From the NCBI GenBank assembly GCA_010645155.1, contig CM021322.1, positions 1,892,745-1,956,744 on the forward strand: a stretch of DNA of 64,000 nucleotides, written 5' to 3'. The DNA comes from Tigriopus japonicus (Eukaryota; Arthropoda; Copepoda; Harpacticoida; Harpacticidae). The translations under genes and the position numbers were made by a program. Numbering within the stretch: position 1 is the first letter of the stretch; each line of letters opens with the position of its first letter. Of this stretch, positions 61,174 to 64,000 are shown piece after piece. The notes beneath the pieces were generated by a model. It worked only from the letters and a program-made list of their open reading frames with translations, had not been told where the DNA came from and did not search any database.

Positions 61174-62646
61174 TTAGTTTTCGAATCGGCCGTCCAGGCA
61201 TTTAACTTTAATATGGTCATCTTTCACGTATAATTGTTGACCCTGGGCCGTGGTCGTATTGAACCATTCCCACTCAATGTCTTCCGAATCTGGACAAGCA
61301 TTGTCTTTGGAAAACACCCCTCGGAGAGGTGTGGTAGATAATTTGGTGGACACTTGCCACACACGACCTTTGGGATGATGACTGAAGAGAAAGAGGCCTT
61401 TCATTTCATCCATGTACAAAGGAGCCAAAAGACCGTATGCCCAAGTGCTGATTTTGGTGAAGGTACCGGTTAGATATTCAACAGCAGATGGAACTGTGGC
61501 ATTCACATAAGTCAGATGGTAGATCTTAAACCTTCGGCAATTGCATTCCACGGGTTCAAAGGCTGGCGGCATGCACTTGAAATCCAGAGTATCATCCACG
61601 GTCCATTTGCCAGTTCCCCCAGGAGACGGTTCTGAGGAGTCAATGTACAACCGTGACACGTTCTGGCCTCCATTCCTCTCAGGACATTGAGTGTCATCGT
61701 TGCCGTACATTTGAATACCTGCATGGGGCTTTCGGAAATCAGGTCCAACCAGCCATTCCGAACCAGTAAATGTGTAAAACAAGAATTCCTTGGTTGCGTT
61801 GTTCTGATACACTGGACGCCCTTGGTGCTCTCCCATGAATTTGAACAAACCGGTACGTTTGTTTTGCCATATTGCTGCATCGCCATCACTGTTAACCAGA
61901 ATATTCTCGCAAGAATCCTGGCAACCTAAGGCGGAGAGAAGGGCGCTGGACCTTGGATTCATGACCGCGTGCATCTCCTCACATTTTTGGTCACACATGT
62001 AGCAATGGGCATCCCCAAGACTCCAAGCCGGGCACGGGGACTTGTCGCACTTGTAAGGCTTGCTCTCCACCGCGATGTAGTCTCTAATGCAAGTTAGCTT
62101 GCATTCTGTTCCACTGCTGTCCCCTGTGCAACTCACAGACCTTGCATGAAGAGTCCGGGTCCAGTGGGTCTTACTCACCAGGACACTCGGATAGCATACA
62201 GGGATATGGCTCCATTCAAGACCATCTTTGCCATCGAGGGCATTCTTCCTCTGGCATTTTATCTGGTTGGGGAATGCGTTGTAGTCACCACGACACGCAA
62301 GGTTGACGACCAGTCCCTCAAAACTCTGACCTTCTTTCATGACGGTCAAAAGCCTTTCGCCATCTAAAGCGGGACAGCTCATGGAGTTGTTGGCGACGAA
62401 GACATAGTAGGGTGATGCGGCTTCCTTATCGGAAGAAATAAACGGCGAAGCATAGGGTCCATCGCCGGTCCCACCTCCTCCTCCCCCTGCTGAGGCGTAT
62501 CCAATACCGATGCCGATGAGGAGAATGCACAAAACAATGATCACTGACATGGTGACACAGCCAGCCCTGCCGATCGGAGGCAATTTTTGGGTCACATGTG
62601 TGCCCAGGTCGTCTAGTTCATCCTTCATTCTTTGAAATGACACCAT
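61174..62646 (-). CDS. Type II membrane protein with duplicated Cys-containing ectodomain module
   Basis: This is an intronless ORF of 490 codons from the ATG at 62646 (MVSFQRMKDELDDLG); an upstream in-frame stretch to 62706 starts at TTG only. Residues about 31-52 form one membrane segment (VTMSVIIVLCILLIGIGIGY), followed by a Gly-rich linker and a large Cys-rich ectodomain with several N-glycosylation sequons (NNS, NVS, NAT, NTT). Two copies of one module are visible, about 266-358 and 403-483: Gly-Leu-(Phe/Leu), FLFYTFTGSEWLV versus LFLFSHHPKGRVWQV, then a Cys-Pro pair (DTQCPE versus NACPDS), a Trp and a final FKC / VKC. The upstream part (about 90-250) has sushi-like spaced cysteines. I do not know the family; a secreted-face adhesion or recognition role is conceivable but unsupported. 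Confidence 0.82.
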   Translation of the reverse strand: MVSFQRMKDELDDLGTHVTQKLPPIGRAGCVTMSVIIVLCILLIGIGIGYASAGGGGGGTGDGPYASPFISSDKEAASPYYVFVANNSMSCPALDGERLLTVMKEGQSFEGLVVNLACRGDYNAFPNQIKCQRKNALDGKDGLEWSHIPVCYPSVLVSKTHWTRTLHARSVSCTGDSSGTECKLTCIRDYIAVESKPYKCDKSPCPAWSLGDAHCYMCDQKCEEMHAVMNPRSSALLSALGCQDSCENILVNSDGDAAIWQNKRTGLFKFMGEHQGRPVYQNNATKEFLFYTFTGSEWLVGPDFRKPHAGIQMYGNDDTQCPERNGGQNVSRLYIDSSEPSPGGTGKWTVDDTLDFKCMPPAFEPVECNCRRFKIYHLTYVNATVPSAVEYLTGTFTKISTWAYGLLAPLYMDEMKGLFLFSHHPKGRVWQVSTKLSTTPLRGVFSKDNACPDSEDIEWEWFNTTTAQGQQLYVKDDHIKVKCLDGRFEN

Positions 62647-63800
62647 GATTGAATGTGATATTGTAGATAAAGGTTTACTTGAGGGACGAGGAGGACTTAG
62701 GTGCAAGTCATGAAGCGCACCGTCGAGTAACTTTCAACTTCTCCCAAAAATGACTTTCCTCGCGTAATTAGATTGGAAACCAAATGTCACGACAATGAAG
62801 TTCCATAAAGTGACGAGATCAATTGGTTTGAAATATTTCGCACTTGCACTCTCACACAATGAATAGTTGTCAGTCCACAGAGCATTGATCTTTCAATTCT
62901 GTCTATGGCTCTTAACAGGTACTTTCAGACTTTCGTCGTATAGGTGTTTGATCTATGGTTTTCTTTCTTCTTTCCCGTCTTCGACACTGCGAATCGTGGA
63001 AGATGTTCAACCTTCTTTTGGTTGGTTCACCAGTAGTGCAGTAGTGCCACTCGTAAGTGTGTGCGACTACTATCTTCTTCACTGTCTCATTCGCTCTCTC
63101 AGTCACATACACACGCTTACAGAACACACCATCCAACTCGTCATTCGCCAAGCAAGGGGCTTCTTCTTCGTCTTGAGCTACCTCCAGAATGCCACCACTA
63201 CCACCACCAGAAATGGCATACAGCCTCTTCACAACAAAACTGAGGAAAAAGACGAGACCTGATCAGCTTCAGGTTGGACCTGTTCGAGGAAAGATGTAAG
63301 ACTAAAATTGTTGCTGGGCGTCCAATGGATGATCCAAGCCAAGTGAGAACGGATGCCTGCCCGGTTTCCTGCATTCATCATGCATCAACACGAAGAGAAA
63401 CTTGGCAACGATTGCCAACGATGAACAGGGAAAGAGAGAAGGAGAGAGGGGAACTCGGTCGAGGAGAAAAGGGGGCCTTCAATCCATCTTTGGGTCTTTC
63501 CCGACTCTCTTCTGGGTTGTATGTGCCTGGCCTAGTGTCTGAACAGGTTACCCAGTGTTGACTCCCTTCACTGTTGCCCGTTGCAAGTTTGGCCGAAGGG
63601 GACCTGTTCAGGCCACCATTCTTGGCATGGGGGCCTCAAATCTTCAAGCCAAATCATATGACAGAGAATGAACTTCAACAATCTTGGGGCTAAACTTCTA
63701 GGCTTCAAAATGATTGGTGTTTCAAAATGATTGGCGTTTTCAATTCCAAGACATGGACTCGTTGAAGATTTTGATTTCTGGGAAAATGAATTGGTACTAC
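62647..63800. other. 5' flank of the type II membrane protein gene and intergenic DNA
   Basis: No gene of recognisable family. The ORFs on both strands between 62860 and 63560 overlap each other and look random. Confidence 0.4.
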
Positions 63801-63931
63801 CTCATCGAATAAAGGATTGTATTCCTCGCGCGATGATTCAGAGAAATGATTTCCTCTACCTAGTCGAACGCTTGGATTACTAGCTGTTTGTGTGAGAATT
63901 TCCGAAGTGAAGGTCTGGTGCATAAGGAGGC
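63801..63931 (-). CDS. Candidate internal exon of an unidentified gene extending beyond the window
   Basis: An open segment of 43 codons lies between a strong acceptor (TTGTTTCCTTGCAG) and a GAG|GTAGTA donor. The translation (LLMHQTFTSEILTQTASNPS ... SSREEYNPLFDE) is polar and plausible but matches no family I know. Neighbouring exons would lie beyond position 64000 or in unresolved sequence. Confidence 0.3.
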
Positions 63932-64000
63932 CTGCAAGGAAACAAGTAGAGTCCATGGCATTCTAGAAGTAAACGACAAGGACACAATCCCACGGTATCA

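Overview
The window looks like nuclear DNA of an arthropod, most plausibly a small crustacean such as a copepod. Genes are on both strands, most are split by short GT-AG introns (about 50-600 bp) whose phases agree across joins, and the proteins are animal families (SETD1, MED21, MON1, UQCRH, RPLP2, MOXD1, Gal3ST). The genus is an inference. There is no sign of prokaryotic organisation. Ten protein-coding genes are well supported.

Layout. 0.3-1.8 kb: a galactose 3-O-sulfotransferase-like gene (minus). 2-12.6 kb: AT-rich intergenic DNA with fold-back sequences and one hAT-type MITE. 12.7-30.5 kb: a MOXD1 / dopamine beta-hydroxylase-like copper monooxygenase (minus), with exons 2-7 packed into 2.1 kb and the signal-peptide exon 15.4 kb upstream. 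That giant intron carries a clean MITE with 83-bp terminal inverted repeats and a 10-bp target duplication. 30.5-36 kb: intergenic, with two hAT-type MITEs. 36.1-37 kb: RPLP2 (minus), with a pyrimidine-rich 5' UTR exon and an intronic C/D-box snoRNA whose two guides fit 28S and 18S rRNA. 39.3-42.8 kb: MED21 (plus), followed 105 bp downstream by an ORF for an acidic tail-anchored protein, with no poly(A) signal between them. 43.8-49.6 kb: an eight-exon SETD1 H3K4 methyltransferase (minus). 51-52.7 kb: a four-exon C2HC/FLYWCH-like zinc-binding protein (minus). 54.7-56 kb: a 1.28-kb non-autonomous hAT element with a perfect 8-bp target duplication. 56.7-59.9 kb: UQCRH (plus), convergent with MON1 (minus). 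61.2-62.6 kb: an intronless type II membrane protein with a duplicated ectodomain module (minus). The right edge may hold one exon of another gene.

Most genes are unrelated housekeeping or chromatin genes, so no pathway cluster is evident. The least ordinary features are the MED21-tail-anchored ORF pair, the dual-guide snoRNA, the dense set of short DNA transposons (eight elements in at least five families, most with recognisable target duplications), an Ala-to-Cys change in the WDR5-binding Win motif of SETD1, and the lineage-specific zinc-binding and type II membrane proteins.
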